A stretch of 64,000 nt of DNA, taken from Zhongshania aliphaticivorans (lineage in GTDB: Bacteria; Pseudomonadota; Gammaproteobacteria; Pseudomonadales; Spongiibacteraceae). The stretch covers positions 3,752,501 through 3,816,500 of the forward strand of contig NZ_CP014544.1 in assembly GCF_001586255.1 (NCBI RefSeq). Direction: 5' to 3'. Position 1 is the first letter of the stretch, and every line of letters begins with the position of its first letter. Position numbers and translations under genes: made by a program. Of the stretch, positions 28,659-37,306 are shown in pieces. The notes below the pieces were generated by a model. That model was not told the origin of the DNA. It did not search any database and was given only the letters and a program-made list of their open reading frames with translations.

Positions 28659-29561
28659 ATGCGCTATACACCTAATTGCTATTACAAAACAATTGTCAGT
28701 TATTTTTTGCTAGGTGTGATCTCGCTACTCAGTGCTTGTGGTGGTGGCAGCAGTCCTTCTGTTGGTACACCGATTACCCCGAGTTCGCTAACAATTAATC
28801 CGCAAGTAAATCAATTTGCCAAGGGCACCAGCCAACAATTTGCCGCTATCGTACAGTTTTCTAATGGCACCACTTTAGACCCTAGCAACTCTGCAAGCTG
28901 AGCCAGTACAATACAACCGTCGCCAGCATTAACGCGAGCGGCCTAGCCAGTTGTCTTAGTGTAGGTAAAACCACAATTAGTGCGACGTATCAGAGAATTA
29001 CCGGATCTACCGTCGACGATGGCGTAACCGTAAGTGATACAGTAATAACCGCGCTGCAAGTTAGCCCCCAAGACACATCACTCGCCAAAGGCTTAACGAA
29101 ACAATACCTTGCAACCGGTATTTTTTTAGAAGGCAGACATCAAAATGTCACTACCGGCAGCAAAGGGCGCCTTACTACCCAAGTTACTTGGTCGAGCTTT
29201 AGTGGCAATACCGTTGTGAATAATGCAAACGGATCTCGCGGCCTACTAACTGGCGTTAACGAGGGCAGCGAAGTCATTAGCGCGAATTGAATTAAGCCCC
29301 GAGAACAGTAGTGTCAGCGGTAATGCCACGGTGCAATATACAGCGACCGGAGTGTACACCGACAATTCGACTAGCAATTTGACTACGCAGGTGACGTGGG
29401 CATCCAGCAATACGAACGTCGCAACAATATGCAATGACGAAGGAAGCAAAGGTTTGGCCTACGCCAAACTTCAATTTGTCGCGACCACAACGGAGATTAC
29501 CGCCTTCCATGCCAACACTAATATCACGGGCAGAACGAACTTGATGGTAACGGCTTTCTAG
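28659..29561 (+). pseudogene. Broken lipoprotein gene with Big_2-type (bacterial Ig-like) repeats
   Basis: Starts well, with AGGA before ATG 28659, a lipoprotein signal peptide (TIVSYFLLGVISLLSACGGGSS, lipobox LSAC) and one Ig-like repeat (SLTINPQVNQFAKGTSQQFAAIVQFSNGT). The frame stops at TGA 28899 exactly where the repeat should read Trp-Ala-Ser, and one base is missing just after. Shifting frame at about 28911 restores VASINASGLASCLSVGKTTISATYQ and a second repeat (LQVSPQDTSLAKGLTKQYLATG). A further shift near 29285 restores a third repeat (LSPENSSVSGNATVQYTATGVYTDNST...VTWASSNTNVAT), ending at 29561 before a terminator. So one nonsense and at least two frameshift mutations separate three repeats of one former gene. 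Confidence 0.82.
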
Positions 29562-29584
29562 AAAGCGATAGCTTCATTAAATTT

Positions 29585-29619
29585 AAGCCCCACATTAATA
29601 AATTATGCGGGGCTTTTTT
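29585..29619 (+). terminator. Rho-independent terminator after the broken Big_2 gene
   Basis: AAGCCCC (29585-29591) pairs with GGGGCTT (29609-29615) across an AT-rich loop and is followed by TTTTTATT. It sits 24 bases after the last stop codon of the pseudogene and marks the end of the original transcript. Confidence 0.75.
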
Positions 29620-30125
29620 ATTGAAAAATGCTTTAAACAAATCTGCCCCCTTTCTTTAAACACCAATTATCGCGTCCTGCCGACCAAGCAAAACTATGTA
29701 AAACCCAAAATCTAAGACCTACCCTCCATAATTATGACCCCCTATGATTCTCGTTATGGTTTTAGGTATTTTCATTCCGAAATAGTATTAGGCCGGAAAG
29801 ACAATTTTACTAGACAATTCTCGAATCACTGAACTACTATCTGTGCAGGGTGACTCCTAGATTTTCGCGCTTACTTTTGTATGTAGTCGAAAGTAAGCCG
29901 TTTCAGACCCAAGGAAGAATATGATGAGACGGCCAAAACACCTACTTCCCCCTTATAATATGTGTTTTTAAAGTTTTCAGTGGTGGTAATTAAAGTATAA
30001 ATCTGCCGCTATGCATTCAATAATGGCCTAGCAAGGTTTCTTCGCTTTAATCAACTGCCGTAGTTTTTGTGCTGAATAATCACGAGCTTTAAATAATATA
30101 ATGGATTATAGCAACGAGGCTAAAC
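29620..30125. other. AT-rich intergenic stretch without a recognisable gene
   Basis: About 500 bases with no supported gene. A small hairpin CTTACTTT/AAAGTAAG (29870-29877 with 29890-29897) is visible. A 16-codon frame starts at 29921 behind AAGGAAG but I would not call it a gene. CGAGG at 30114-30118 is the ribosome site of the next gene. Confidence 0.5.
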
Positions 30126-30851
30126 ATGCGAACGAATACTTTTGGAAAAGGCGTTTTAGCTATTATCGGAATTTTCGGTTCGGTTTTATCCTTCGCTGAT
30201 AACACTCCGGTGGTTACCGTTGTTACAGAAGGCGACGACGTGAAATCGATTACCTATGAAGGGAATGACACAGTATACCATTTCGGACAAGGGGTTCTGG
30301 TGGGCAATCCCCGGGATCCATGCGAGGCGCACGATCAACCATACGTCAATAACACCACAGAATCAGAACCGTACTTTTTCCTGCGTATTACACCTGCCGA
30401 TGGGAAAGTTGAGGTTCTTCAAGGCCGTTTTCCGCTGAGCCATTCATTTATCAGTGAATCTAAAATGCTTAATAACAATGAACGGGGGAAGGAGTTCGCG
30501 AAGGCTGGAATTGCGAAGGCGTTCGTTCGGATTAAATACGAAACCTACAATCCTGAAAATGGATTTACTGATATAGCCGGGTTTACCGGCATGATCACAA
30601 CACTCCCTGAGGCGCTTGTTCAAGGAACGTGGGTTTATTCACGCACTTTTAGTGAAAGTGACACCTGCTCCTATGCAGCCCCATTACGAGGCCTATCAAA
30701 AACGACTCCGCAAGTTGCGGAACAACAATCAGGAATTATTACAACAATAAAACAGCTGGTATTTGAGTATTTGGTGAATGGATCGAAAAATGTCACCCCA
30801 AGTGAGAAGACATACAAAATGAAAAGCACTGTCACTGGCGTTCGGGGGTAA
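30126..30851 (+). CDS. Exported protein of unknown function
   Basis: 241-residue protein with a clear signal peptide (GVLAIIGIFGSVLSFA, cleavage before DNTP). I do not recognise the family. The mature chain has alternating beta-like stretches (PVVTVVTEGDDVKSITYEGNDTVYHFG), two cysteines far apart (C in PRDPCEAH and in SDTCSY) and a polar, threonine-rich C-terminus. CGAGG precedes ATG 30126 by six bases. The next gene begins five bases after its stop and also encodes an exported protein, so the two form an operon and may work together. Base composition is lower in GC than the flanking housekeeping genes, as for the rest of the segment between the purT repeats. Confidence 0.65.
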   Translation: MRTNTFGKGVLAIIGIFGSVLSFADNTPVVTVVTEGDDVKSITYEGNDTVYHFGQGVLVGNPRDPCEAHDQPYVNNTTESEPYFFLRITPADGKVEVLQGRFPLSHSFISESKMLNNNERGKEFAKAGIAKAFVRIKYETYNPENGFTDIAGFTGMITTLPEALVQGTWVYSRTFSESDTCSYAAPLRGLSKTTPQVAEQQSGIITTIKQLVFEYLVNGSKNVTPSEKTYKMKSTVTGVRG

Positions 30852-30855
30852 GACT

Positions 30856-31473
30856 ATGAAGATATACGCAATCAGGGCTGTATTGCTTGTTACTTTGCTT
30901 GCTTCGTTTCCGTTAGCAAAAGTTCATGCGCAAGACAATGCCACGGAATTCACATTGATTGGTTATGCATTGAATACAAATTCTGATTCTGAAGAAACCC
31001 AGACTTCAGTCGCCGTATTTGATATATCACTCGATTTTGAAGATGAGGTCATAGAGTTCGCTTACAGTTTCATAGGGGCTGCAGACGCTAATGAGCTTCG
31101 TGTACAGTTTACAACAGCGGGTGTGACTGAAGAGCTTCCGCAATTGTCGGAATTAACAGAAACTGGCGAAGATAGACTAGCAACCCTGCTGCTAGACTCA
31201 GCAACAGTCGCCGGAAAAACGGGGCAACTCTCCTTCACCCTTAACAACAAAGCCTTGGAAGCGGGAGTTACGTCGCAGTTATTTCTGGTAGATATTGCAG
31301 AATCAAGTGCGGCAGCCCCAGAAGCATTCGCACCGCCACCCCCAATCGAATTGAAGCCGAGTGGCGGCCGCAGCGGCGGCGGCGCAGATTCACTGCTAAT
31401 CTTGTTCTGCATTATCTTAATATTTTTGCGACTTGCATGGCCAAAAAGTTATACGGAAAGTAGGCGTTTTTAA
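30856..31473 (+). CDS. Exported protein with C-terminal GlyGly-CTERM-like sorting signal
   Basis: 205-residue protein of unknown function. A signal peptide (VLLVTLLASFPLAKVHA) leads an acidic mature domain (FTLIGYALNTNSDSEE...FDISLDFEDEVIEFAYSF). Then come a proline stretch (APPPPIE), a glycine-rich SGGRSGGGADS, a hydrophobic helix LLILFCIILIFLRLAW and a basic tail ending RRF. That tripartite end matches the design of GlyGly-CTERM signals cleaved by rhombosortase in many gammaproteobacteria, which release or anchor the protein at the surface. It lies five bases after the preceding exported protein gene, with GGGGG before its ATG. Confidence 0.65.
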   Translation: MKIYAIRAVLLVTLLASFPLAKVHAQDNATEFTLIGYALNTNSDSEETQTSVAVFDISLDFEDEVIEFAYSFIGAADANELRVQFTTAGVTEELPQLSELTETGEDRLATLLLDSATVAGKTGQLSFTLNNKALEAGVTSQLFLVDIAESSAAAPEAFAPPPPIELKPSGGRSGGGADSLLILFCIILIFLRLAWPKSYTESRRF

Positions 31474-31585
31474 ATTTACAACATGCCCTTTATACCCTAA
31501 CCACTATGTCATTTTACCTAGCACCAGCTCGCTGTTTTTCTATTGAAGGATATTGTAGTCAGGCCTGTGATTTATGATTTTTAAT

Positions 31586-31632
31586 AACCCCAATTACATT
31601 TCCGCATGATAAACATGCGGGGTCTTTTTTAT
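31586..31632 (+). terminator. Rho-independent terminator after the exported-protein pair
   Basis: CCGCATG (31602-31608) pairs with CATGCGG (31614-31620), with an outer ACCCC/GGGGT pairing possible, followed by CTTTTTTATT. It lies 110 bases after the stop and just before the convergent purT, and may serve the plus-strand pair. Confidence 0.65.
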
Positions 31633-31667
31633 TCAGACTTCCTTAAAACAATATCATTAACGCAGCG

Positions 31668-32867
31668 CTACAAACTCACTGTAACAGCTTCAACCACTGC
31701 CAATGCCTTGGCTCGGGCCTCGTCAATATTGCCGCCGCGAGCAAGGGCTGCACCCATGCGACGTTTGCCGTCCACCTCAGGCTTACCGAATAAACGCAGC
31801 TGGGTATCGGGTACATCTAAGGCGTGGTCAAGATTACCAAAGCGAACGCGCTGAGAGCTGCCATCAACTAAAATAACCGCCGATGCCGAGGGGCCGTGTT
31901 GCTGAATATTGGGGATAGGTAAGCCGAGTATAGCCCTAACGTGCAGGGCAAATTCTGATAAATCTTGAGAGATTAAGGTCACTAAACCCGTGTCGTGGGG
32001 ACGGGGCGATACTTCACTGAAGATCACCTCGTCGCCTTTTACAAAAAGCTCTACGCCAAACAAACCCCAGCCACCTAGTGCAGTGGTGACTTGCTCAGCC
32101 ATCTGTTGGGCGCGCTGTAAAGCTGTATCAGACATGGGCTGGGGCTGCCAGGATTCTTGGTAGTCACCGTCTTTTTGCAAATGGCCAATCGGCGCGCAGT
32201 AACTGGTTGCGGTATCTTCGCCATTTGCGCCGCGGTGGCGAATGGTTAATAAAGTGATTTCGTAATCGAAATCAACAAAACCCTCGACAATTACTCGGCC
32301 TGCACCGGCACGGCCGCCCTCTTGGGCATAGGTCCACGCCGCGTCGATTTCAGCGGGGCGACGCACCAAGCTCTGCCCCTTGCCCGAGGAGCTCATGATG
32401 GGCTTGATCACACAGGGCAGGCCAATTTCCGCCACGGCGGCATCGAACTCGTTTTTGCTGTCGGCAAAGCGGTAGGCTGAGGTGGGCAGTTCGAGCTTTT
32501 CGGCAACCAGGCGCCGAATGCCTTCACGGTTCATGGTGAGCTGGGCGGCGCGCGCGGTAGGCACTACGTTATAGCCTTCGCGTTCTAAGTCGATCAAGGT
32601 GTCGGTGGCGATGGCTTCAATTTCCGGCACGATGTAGTCTGGCTTTTCCAGCTCGATTACCCGCCGCAATTCCGCGCCATCGAGCATCGAGAAGGTGTAA
32701 CTGCGGTCAGCCACTTGCATCGCTGGGGCATTGGCGTAACGGTCGCAGGCAATGACTTCCACCCCTAAACGTTGCAACTCGATGGCCACTTCTTTGCCGA
32801 GTTCGCCCGCGCCACACAGTAAAACCTTACAAGCGCTGTCGCTAAACGGCGTGCCTAAAGAAACCAT
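31668..32867 (-). CDS. purT: Formate-dependent phosphoribosylglycinamide formyltransferase (GAR transformylase 2)
   Basis: ATP-grasp enzyme that formylates glycinamide ribonucleotide with free formate, an alternative to the folate-dependent PurN in purine synthesis. It shows the N-terminal [47 protein letters not shown] (ATP-grasp lid), [27 protein letters not shown] and the C-terminal domain with [23 protein letters not shown]. Length 399 is normal. It stands alone on the minus strand. Its last 20 codons are repeated in decayed form at 28.2 kb, so its 3' end marks the boundary of the accessory segment. Confidence 0.96.
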   Translation of the reverse strand: MVSLGTPFSDSACKVLLCGAGELGKEVAIELQRLGVEVIACDRYANAPAMQVADRSYTFSMLDGAELRRVIELEKPDYIVPEIEAIATDTLIDLEREGYNVVPTARAAQLTMNREGIRRLVAEKLELPTSAYRFADSKNEFDAAVAEIGLPCVIKPIMSSSGKGQSLVRRPAEIDAAWTYAQEGGRAGAGRVIVEGFVDFDYEITLLTIRHRGANGEDTATSYCAPIGHLQKDGDYQESWQPQPMSDTALQRAQQMAEQVTTALGGWGLFGVELFVKGDEVIFSEVSPRPHDTGLVTLISQDLSEFALHVRAILGLPIPNIQQHGPSASAVILVDGSSQRVRFGNLDHALDVPDTQLRLFGKPEVDGKRRMGAALARGGNIDEARAKALAVVEAVTVSL

Positions 32868-32900
32868 GATTGTCCTCGCAAATGCTTAATAATTAATTTT

Positions 32901-33371
32901 TTAACTCAACACATACAGTAATTGCAGCGTTAGATAAGCGTAAACACCGGCCAGCACATCGTCGATCATAATGCCAAAGCCGCCGTGCACCTTGGCATCC
33001 AGCACCCGTATTGGCCAGGGTTTCCAAATATCAAATAAGCGAAATAATGCAAAACCTAAAAGGATCCAACCGAGATGCATTGGCACCATAAACAGGGCAA
33101 TCCACAGGCCGACAAACTCGTCCCATACAATACCGCCGTGATCGTGTACGCCTAAGGCGTCGGCAGTGGCGCCACAGAGATATACGCCAAGTATAAAGGC
33201 TAAGATCAAGACCACCACATAATAGGCCGGTGGCAAAAATTGCAGTACATACCAAAACGGCAGGGCGGCGATTGTACCGAAGGTGCCCGGCGCTTTAGGC
33301 GCCAGTCCGCTACCAAAACCGACGGACAATAAATGCACTGGGTTTTTAAGTAATGAGACGGGTATTTTCAT
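32901..33371 (-). CDS. pgpA: Phosphatidylglycerophosphatase A
   Basis: Inner-membrane phosphatase that converts phosphatidylglycerol phosphate to phosphatidylglycerol. Family motifs are all visible: LLSVGFGSGLAPKAPGTFGT at the N-terminus, HDHGGIVWDEFVGLW in the centre and FRLFDIWKPWPIRVLDAKVHGGFGIMIDD near the C-terminus, with several membrane helices between. The stop of thiL is followed at once by an in-frame GTG (33383); ATG 33371 four codons later is preferred here but GTG is possible. It is the last gene of the riboflavin-nusB-thiL operon, an arrangement also found in E. coli and Pseudomonas. Confidence 0.94.
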   Translation of the reverse strand: MKIPVSLLKNPVHLLSVGFGSGLAPKAPGTFGTIAALPFWYVLQFLPPAYYVVVLILAFILGVYLCGATADALGVHDHGGIVWDEFVGLWIALFMVPMHLGWILLGFALFRLFDIWKPWPIRVLDAKVHGGFGIMIDDVLAGVYAYLTLQLLYVLS

Positions 33372-33383
33372 TGGGTATACCAC

Positions 33384-34358
33384 TCAAAAATGTTGGTAGC
33401 CAGCAGCAGGCGTTATCACACCGCCGTCGGCTGCGTAGCAGGCAAGGCCTTCACCAACGTCGACATAACCGACTTCAGTGAGGCGCAAATTTAATTCAGC
33501 ACCGAGTGCCAGCGCTGCCTCGCGGTGTTCAGCGGGCAGGGTAAAACACAGCTCGTAATCGTCGCCGCCGCTAAGGGCAAACTCAATGGCGCGCTCGGGA
33601 TTCGTTTCAGTGAGCGCCGCCGACAAGGCTAAGTACTCGGTATACAGTACCGCCGCCACGCCACTGGCCTTGAGAATATGACCAAGGTCTGCGGCCAAAC
33701 CGTCAGATATATCGACGGCTGCGCTGGCGAGGCCTCGCAGCTTTTGACCTAGGGCCAAGCGTGGCTCTGGCGAGTGATAGCGGGCCAGCAAAGCTGTTTC
33801 TGCGGCACTTAACTGCGCCAGCGGTTTATCTAGGTAAGCCAGTGCTGCTCTCGCATCGCCCAGTTGGCCAGAGACAAACACCAGGTCACCGGGACGCGCT
33901 CCGCTGCGCAAAATGGCGGTGCCCGCTGGCGCCGAGCCCATAACTTGCAGACTTAAACACAGCGGCCCACGCGTGGTGTCGCCGCCCACCAGTGCAATAC
34001 CGAATTCCGCGGCGGCGGCGGCCAAGGCATTGGCAAAGCCCGCCAGCCACGGCTCGTCCACCTTGGGCAGTGTTAAAGCCAAGGTAAAGCCAAGCGGTGT
34101 TGCACCACAGGCCGCCAAATCGCTAACGCACACAGCTAAGGCGCGACGGGCAAGTAAGTCTGAGGGGTAATTGGCGGGAAAGTGCACTGACTCCACCAAG
34201 GTGTCGACCGACACCAGTAGCTCGTCTTCTGGCGGCAATGCGAGAACCGCACAGTCGTCACCAATACCGCAACGTACCGGTGAATTGGGGCAGGCCTGCG
34301 CCGCAGCGACGCCCACCTTAAAATACTGCTGGATTAATTGGAATTCAGATACCGGCAT
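33384..34358 (-). CDS. thiL: Thiamine-monophosphate kinase
   Basis: Phosphorylates thiamine monophosphate, the product of ThiDE here, to the active cofactor thiamine diphosphate. Signatures: GIGDDCAVLALPP (metal and ATP binding) near residue 26, VSVDTLVESVHFP, GGDTTRGPL, AAVDISDGLAADLGHIL and SGGDDYELCFT. Length 324 is normal. It lies 20 bases after nusB and just before pgpA. A homologue of the AIR synthetase fold, but the DISDGL and DDYEL motifs make ThiL clear. Confidence 0.95.
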   Translation of the reverse strand: MPVSEFQLIQQYFKVGVAAAQACPNSPVRCGIGDDCAVLALPPEDELLVSVDTLVESVHFPANYPSDLLARRALAVCVSDLAACGATPLGFTLALTLPKVDEPWLAGFANALAAAAAEFGIALVGGDTTRGPLCLSLQVMGSAPAGTAILRSGARPGDLVFVSGQLGDARAALAYLDKPLAQLSAAETALLARYHSPEPRLALGQKLRGLASAAVDISDGLAADLGHILKASGVAAVLYTEYLALSAALTETNPERAIEFALSGGDDYELCFTLPAEHREAALALGAELNLRLTEVGYVDVGEGLACYAADGGVITPAAGYQHF

Positions 34359-34378
34359 AAGCTTCGCTAAGCGCCGAC

Positions 34379-34876
34379 TTATTCGGCGTCGCTTGCTGGC
34401 TTGGGAGATTTACCGCGTTCCGCCGCGACTTCAACCGCGCGACACTCCATTGCCACTTTGTCTAGAATACCGTTTAAATAGCGGTAACCGTCAGTGGCAC
34501 CAAAACGTTTACCGAGGTTGATGGTTTCGTTTATCGCCACTTTATACGGCACATCGATACGGCGCAGCAATTCATAGCTGCCCATGCGTAACAGGCACAA
34601 TTCAATGGGGTCGAGATCGCTAAGCTTGCGGTCTAGGTGCTTTTCAAACAGACCGTGCAAGTCGGTGAGCTGGGCGGGAATGCTGTGCACCAAATCGTGG
34701 AAAAATTCTTTATCGACATTGCTCATGTCGTAGTCAGCTTGAAACTCAGCTTCAATAACGCTCAGCGCTTGGCCAGCCATATGCCATTGATACAGTGCCT
34801 GCATCGCGTAGTGACGGGCCTTGCGACGACCTGCGGCAAGCTGATTATGGGACGGACTTTGCTGACGATTAGCCAC
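34379..34876 (-). CDS. nusB: Transcription antitermination factor NusB
   Basis: All-helical RNA-binding protein that joins NusE (ribosomal protein S10) on boxA of rRNA leaders. It starts with an extra polar lead (ANRQQSPSHNQLAAG) before the family core RRKARHYAMQALYQWHMAG; further signatures are LDPIELCLLRMGSYELL and VAINETINLGKRFGATDGYRYLNGILDKVA. A C-terminal tail (VEVAAERGKSPKPASDAE) makes it 165 residues, slightly long. It is in the usual place between ribH and thiL, 113 bases behind ribH. Confidence 0.95.
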   Translation of the reverse strand: MANRQQSPSHNQLAAGRRKARHYAMQALYQWHMAGQALSVIEAEFQADYDMSNVDKEFFHDLVHSIPAQLTDLHGLFEKHLDRKLSDLDPIELCLLRMGSYELLRRIDVPYKVAINETINLGKRFGATDGYRYLNGILDKVAMECRAVEVAAERGKSPKPASDAE

Positions 34877-34989
34877 AAAAAATTACTCATTCACAGTGGA
34901 TAAAACCACATTTAAAAAACCGCGCCACCGCTTACCAGAAACTGAATGGGCGACGCGAAAATCATTTACCAAAACGATCAATGCAACAC

Positions 34990-35451
34990 TTAAAGCTGCT
35001 TAAGCAAGCTCACCATTTCAATGGCAGACATGGCCGCTTCTTCGCCTTTATTGCCCGCTTTAGTACCAGCGCGTTCAATAGCTTGCTCAATGCTGTCTAC
35101 TGTCAAAACACCAAAAGACACTGGCACGCTGTACTGCATAGAAACCTGCGCCAAGCCTTTCACGCACTCGCCAGCCACATATTCAAAGTGCGGGGTGCCG
35201 CCGCGAATAACCGCGCCAAGGGCGATAATGGCGTCGTAATTTTTACTGTCTGCCACTTTCTGACATACCAGCGGAATTTCAAAGGCGCCGGGGGCGCGCA
35301 CGATAGTGATATTGTCTTCTTTAACACCGTGGCGGCGCAGTGAGTCTAGGGCGCCTTCCAACAAGCTCTCAACCACAAAGCTATTCCAGCGGCCCACAAC
35401 AATCGCGTAATTACCACCAACCGCAGTGAAAGTACCTTCAATCGTTTTCAT
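34990..35451 (-). CDS. ribH: 6,7-dimethyl-8-ribityllumazine synthase
   Basis: Condenses 3,4-dihydroxybutanone 4-phosphate (from RibB) with the ribitylaminopyrimidine (from RibD) to lumazine, forming icosahedral or pentameric shells. Signatures: [52 protein letters not shown] and [20 protein letters not shown]...NKGEEAA. Length 153 is typical. It sits 25 bases behind ribBX within the riboflavin operon. Confidence 0.96.
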   Translation of the reverse strand: MKTIEGTFTAVGGNYAIVVGRWNSFVVESLLEGALDSLRRHGVKEDNITIVRAPGAFEIPLVCQKVADSKNYDAIIALGAVIRGGTPHFEYVAGECVKGLAQVSMQYSVPVSFGVLTVDSIEQAIERAGTKAGNKGEEAAMSAIEMVSLLKQL

Positions 35452-35476
35452 AGTCGTTCCTTAAAGTCTTAATTAA

Positions 35477-36613
35477 TTAGGCTTGGCCAACGTCTTCGGG
35501 GCTGACAAATTCCACTACTTCTAGGTCGAAACCAGAGATAGCATTGTATTTAACTGGCGCACCCATCAGGCGAATTTTGCCCACGCCAACATCGCGTAAT
35601 ATTTGCGAACCCAAACCGACATTAAAGTAGGTGGTTTGGTATTGCACACTGTCGCCCTGTAGCGGCGGCGTCAGACCTTGGGCAATACCGAGGTCAGCCA
35701 ATATCGACTCTGGCGTTTCGCGGTGAGCGAGTAACACCACTACGCCACCTTCTGCGGCGACGGTGGCCAAACTGCGGTGCATATTCCAACCGGTAGTTGA
35801 ACCCGGTGGTTGAGTTTGCAGTAAGTCGCGAATGGTGGAACCCAAATGCACTCGTGCCAGCGTTGGCGTGGCGGCATCGATAGCGCCTTTTTGAAGTGCA
35901 AAATGAATTTCGCCAGCAACGGAGTCTTTGTAGGCGTGCAGCTCAAAGTCACCAAAGTCGGTAGCGATGGTGCCACTGCTGATTTTTTCAATGGTCTGCT
36001 CATTCAACACTTGGTAGTGGATGAGGTCGGCAATGGTGCCCATTTTTAAATCGTGCTCGGCGGCAAACACTTCTAAATCTTCGCGGCGCGCCATGGTGCC
36101 GTCTTCGTTCATGATTTCGCAAATCACACCCGTTGGCTCAAAACCGGCCAAGCGCGACAAATCACAGGCGGCTTCGGTGTGACCGGCGCGGCTTAATACG
36201 CCACCCGGCTCAGACATCAGCGGAAAAATATGGCCAGGCTGCACAATATCGCCAGCCACTGCATTGCGGGCTGCGGCAGTGCGCACGGTGTGCGCGCGGT
36301 CAGCCGCCGAAATACCGGTGGTCACGCCCTTAGTCGCTTCAATCGACAGGGTGAATTTGGTACCAAAACCCGAGGCGTTGCGATCAACCATCAGGGGCAG
36401 GTTCAATTGCTTACAGCGCTCCTTGGTCATTGGCATACAAATCAAGCCGCGCCCGTATTTGGCCATAAAGTTGATGTCTTGGGGGCGCACACACTCAGCC
36501 GCCATCACCAGATCGCCTTCGTTTTCGCGGTCTTCGTCGTCTAAGAGAATAACCATCTTACCCAGACGAATGTCTTGAACCAGTTCTTCTACTTTGCTAA
36601 ACGCCATAGTCAT
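35477..36613 (-). CDS. ribB: 3,4-dihydroxy-2-butanone 4-phosphate synthase with degenerate GTP cyclohydrolase II-like domain (RibBX type)
   Basis: The N-terminal RibB domain (residues 1 to about 205) makes dihydroxybutanone phosphate from ribulose 5-phosphate. It has the active-site loop [18 protein letters not shown], the GLICMPM strand, [23 protein letters not shown] and [13 protein letters not shown]. The C-terminal half resembles RibA in outline, but where RibA has [20 protein letters not shown] this protein reads [20 protein letters not shown]. All three zinc cysteines are gone and the GTP-binding RQEGRGIG is replaced, so that half cannot be a GTP cyclohydrolase. Such RibBX hybrids are known in gammaproteobacteria that also have a separate ribA, as here at 7.9 kb. 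AAAGGCAATGACT precedes the start, and MAFSK two codons on is an alternative. Confidence 0.94.
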   Translation of the reverse strand: MTMAFSKVEELVQDIRLGKMVILLDDEDRENEGDLVMAAECVRPQDINFMAKYGRGLICMPMTKERCKQLNLPLMVDRNASGFGTKFTLSIEATKGVTTGISAADRAHTVRTAAARNAVAGDIVQPGHIFPLMSEPGGVLSRAGHTEAACDLSRLAGFEPTGVICEIMNEDGTMARREDLEVFAAEHDLKMGTIADLIHYQVLNEQTIEKISSGTIATDFGDFELHAYKDSVAGEIHFALQKGAIDAATPTLARVHLGSTIRDLLQTQPPGSTTGWNMHRSLATVAAEGGVVVLLAHRETPESILADLGIAQGLTPPLQGDSVQYQTTYFNVGLGSQILRDVGVGKIRLMGAPVKYNAISGFDLEVVEFVSPEDVGQA

Positions 36614-36631
36614 TGCCTTTATGTGCGCGCT

Positions 36632-37306
36632 TTATTTGCGCGCTGTCAAAAACCCATTTTCTGCCAAGGTGGCCATCGACACGCCTTGTGCCCGTGCGCC
36701 CCCCGCCTCGCTATTTTGCGCTTGTAATAAACGCTCCAAATAGCGGGCGACAACATCGACTTCTAAATTCACTGCGGCGCCGGGCCGGTAGTGTTGAATA
36801 ATTGTTTGCGCCGCGGTGTGGGGCACGATATTGAGATCAAACACCTGATCTTCAATACGATTTACGGTCAGGCTCACGCCATCGACGCAAATTGAGCCCT
36901 TGGTCGCAATATAGCGCGCAAGCTCTATTGGCGCTTCTACCCGCAGCCGCACCGAGCGCGCATCTTTTTCACAGCTCACGATCCGGCCCACGCCGTCAAC
37001 GTGACCACTGACAATATGGCCGTCAAACCGGCTACTCGCCAGCATGGCCCGCTCTAAATTTACCGCCTGCCCTACCTTGGCCTGCGCGAAACTACTGTGG
37101 GCCAAGGTTTCTCTAGACACATCAGCCCAGTAACCGTCAGCCAGCAATTCTACCACCGTTAGGCAAACACCGTTGGTGGCAATACTGTCGCCAAGTTTGA
37201 CCTCGCGCATGGGCAAATCAGCACTCTGCACGCGCAGACGTAAATCGCCACCGCGCAGTTCAGTTGCGGCGATCTTACCGCAGGCCTCAATAATCCCGGT
37301 AAACAC
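36632..37306 (-). CDS. ribE: Riboflavin synthase, alpha subunit
   Basis: Dismutates two lumazine molecules to riboflavin and a recycled pyrimidine. The two homologous lumazine-binding halves are visible: MFTGIIEACGKI...GDSIATNGVCLTVVEL in the first and DGHIVSGHVDGVGRI...KGSICVDGVSLTVNRI in the second. The C-terminal trimerisation helix region (NLEVDVVARYLERLL) is followed by an extra tail of about 25 residues. The gene abuts ribD (stop and start separated by no bases) and precedes ribBX by 18 bases. Confidence 0.95.
   Translation of the reverse strand: MFTGIIEACGKIAATELRGGDLRLRVQSADLPMREVKLGDSIATNGVCLTVVELLADGYWADVSRETLAHSSFAQAKVGQAVNLERAMLASSRFDGHIVSGHVDGVGRIVSCEKDARSVRLRVEAPIELARYIATKGSICVDGVSLTVNRIEDQVFDLNIVPHTAAQTIIQHYRPGAAVNLEVDVVARYLERLLQAQNSEAGGARAQGVSMATLAENGFLTARK

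Noticed and set aside
29870-29897. Hairpin CTTACTTT/AAAGTAAG as a terminator or small RNA
   Set aside because: Weak AT-rich stem, long loop and no T-run.
29921-29971. 16-codon frame with AAGGAAG upstream
   Set aside because: Too short and without any other support in an AT-rich gap.
35452-36700. FMN riboswitch upstream of riboflavin genes
   Set aside because: Looked for the RFN landmarks before ribB, ribE, ribD and ribA and did not find them.
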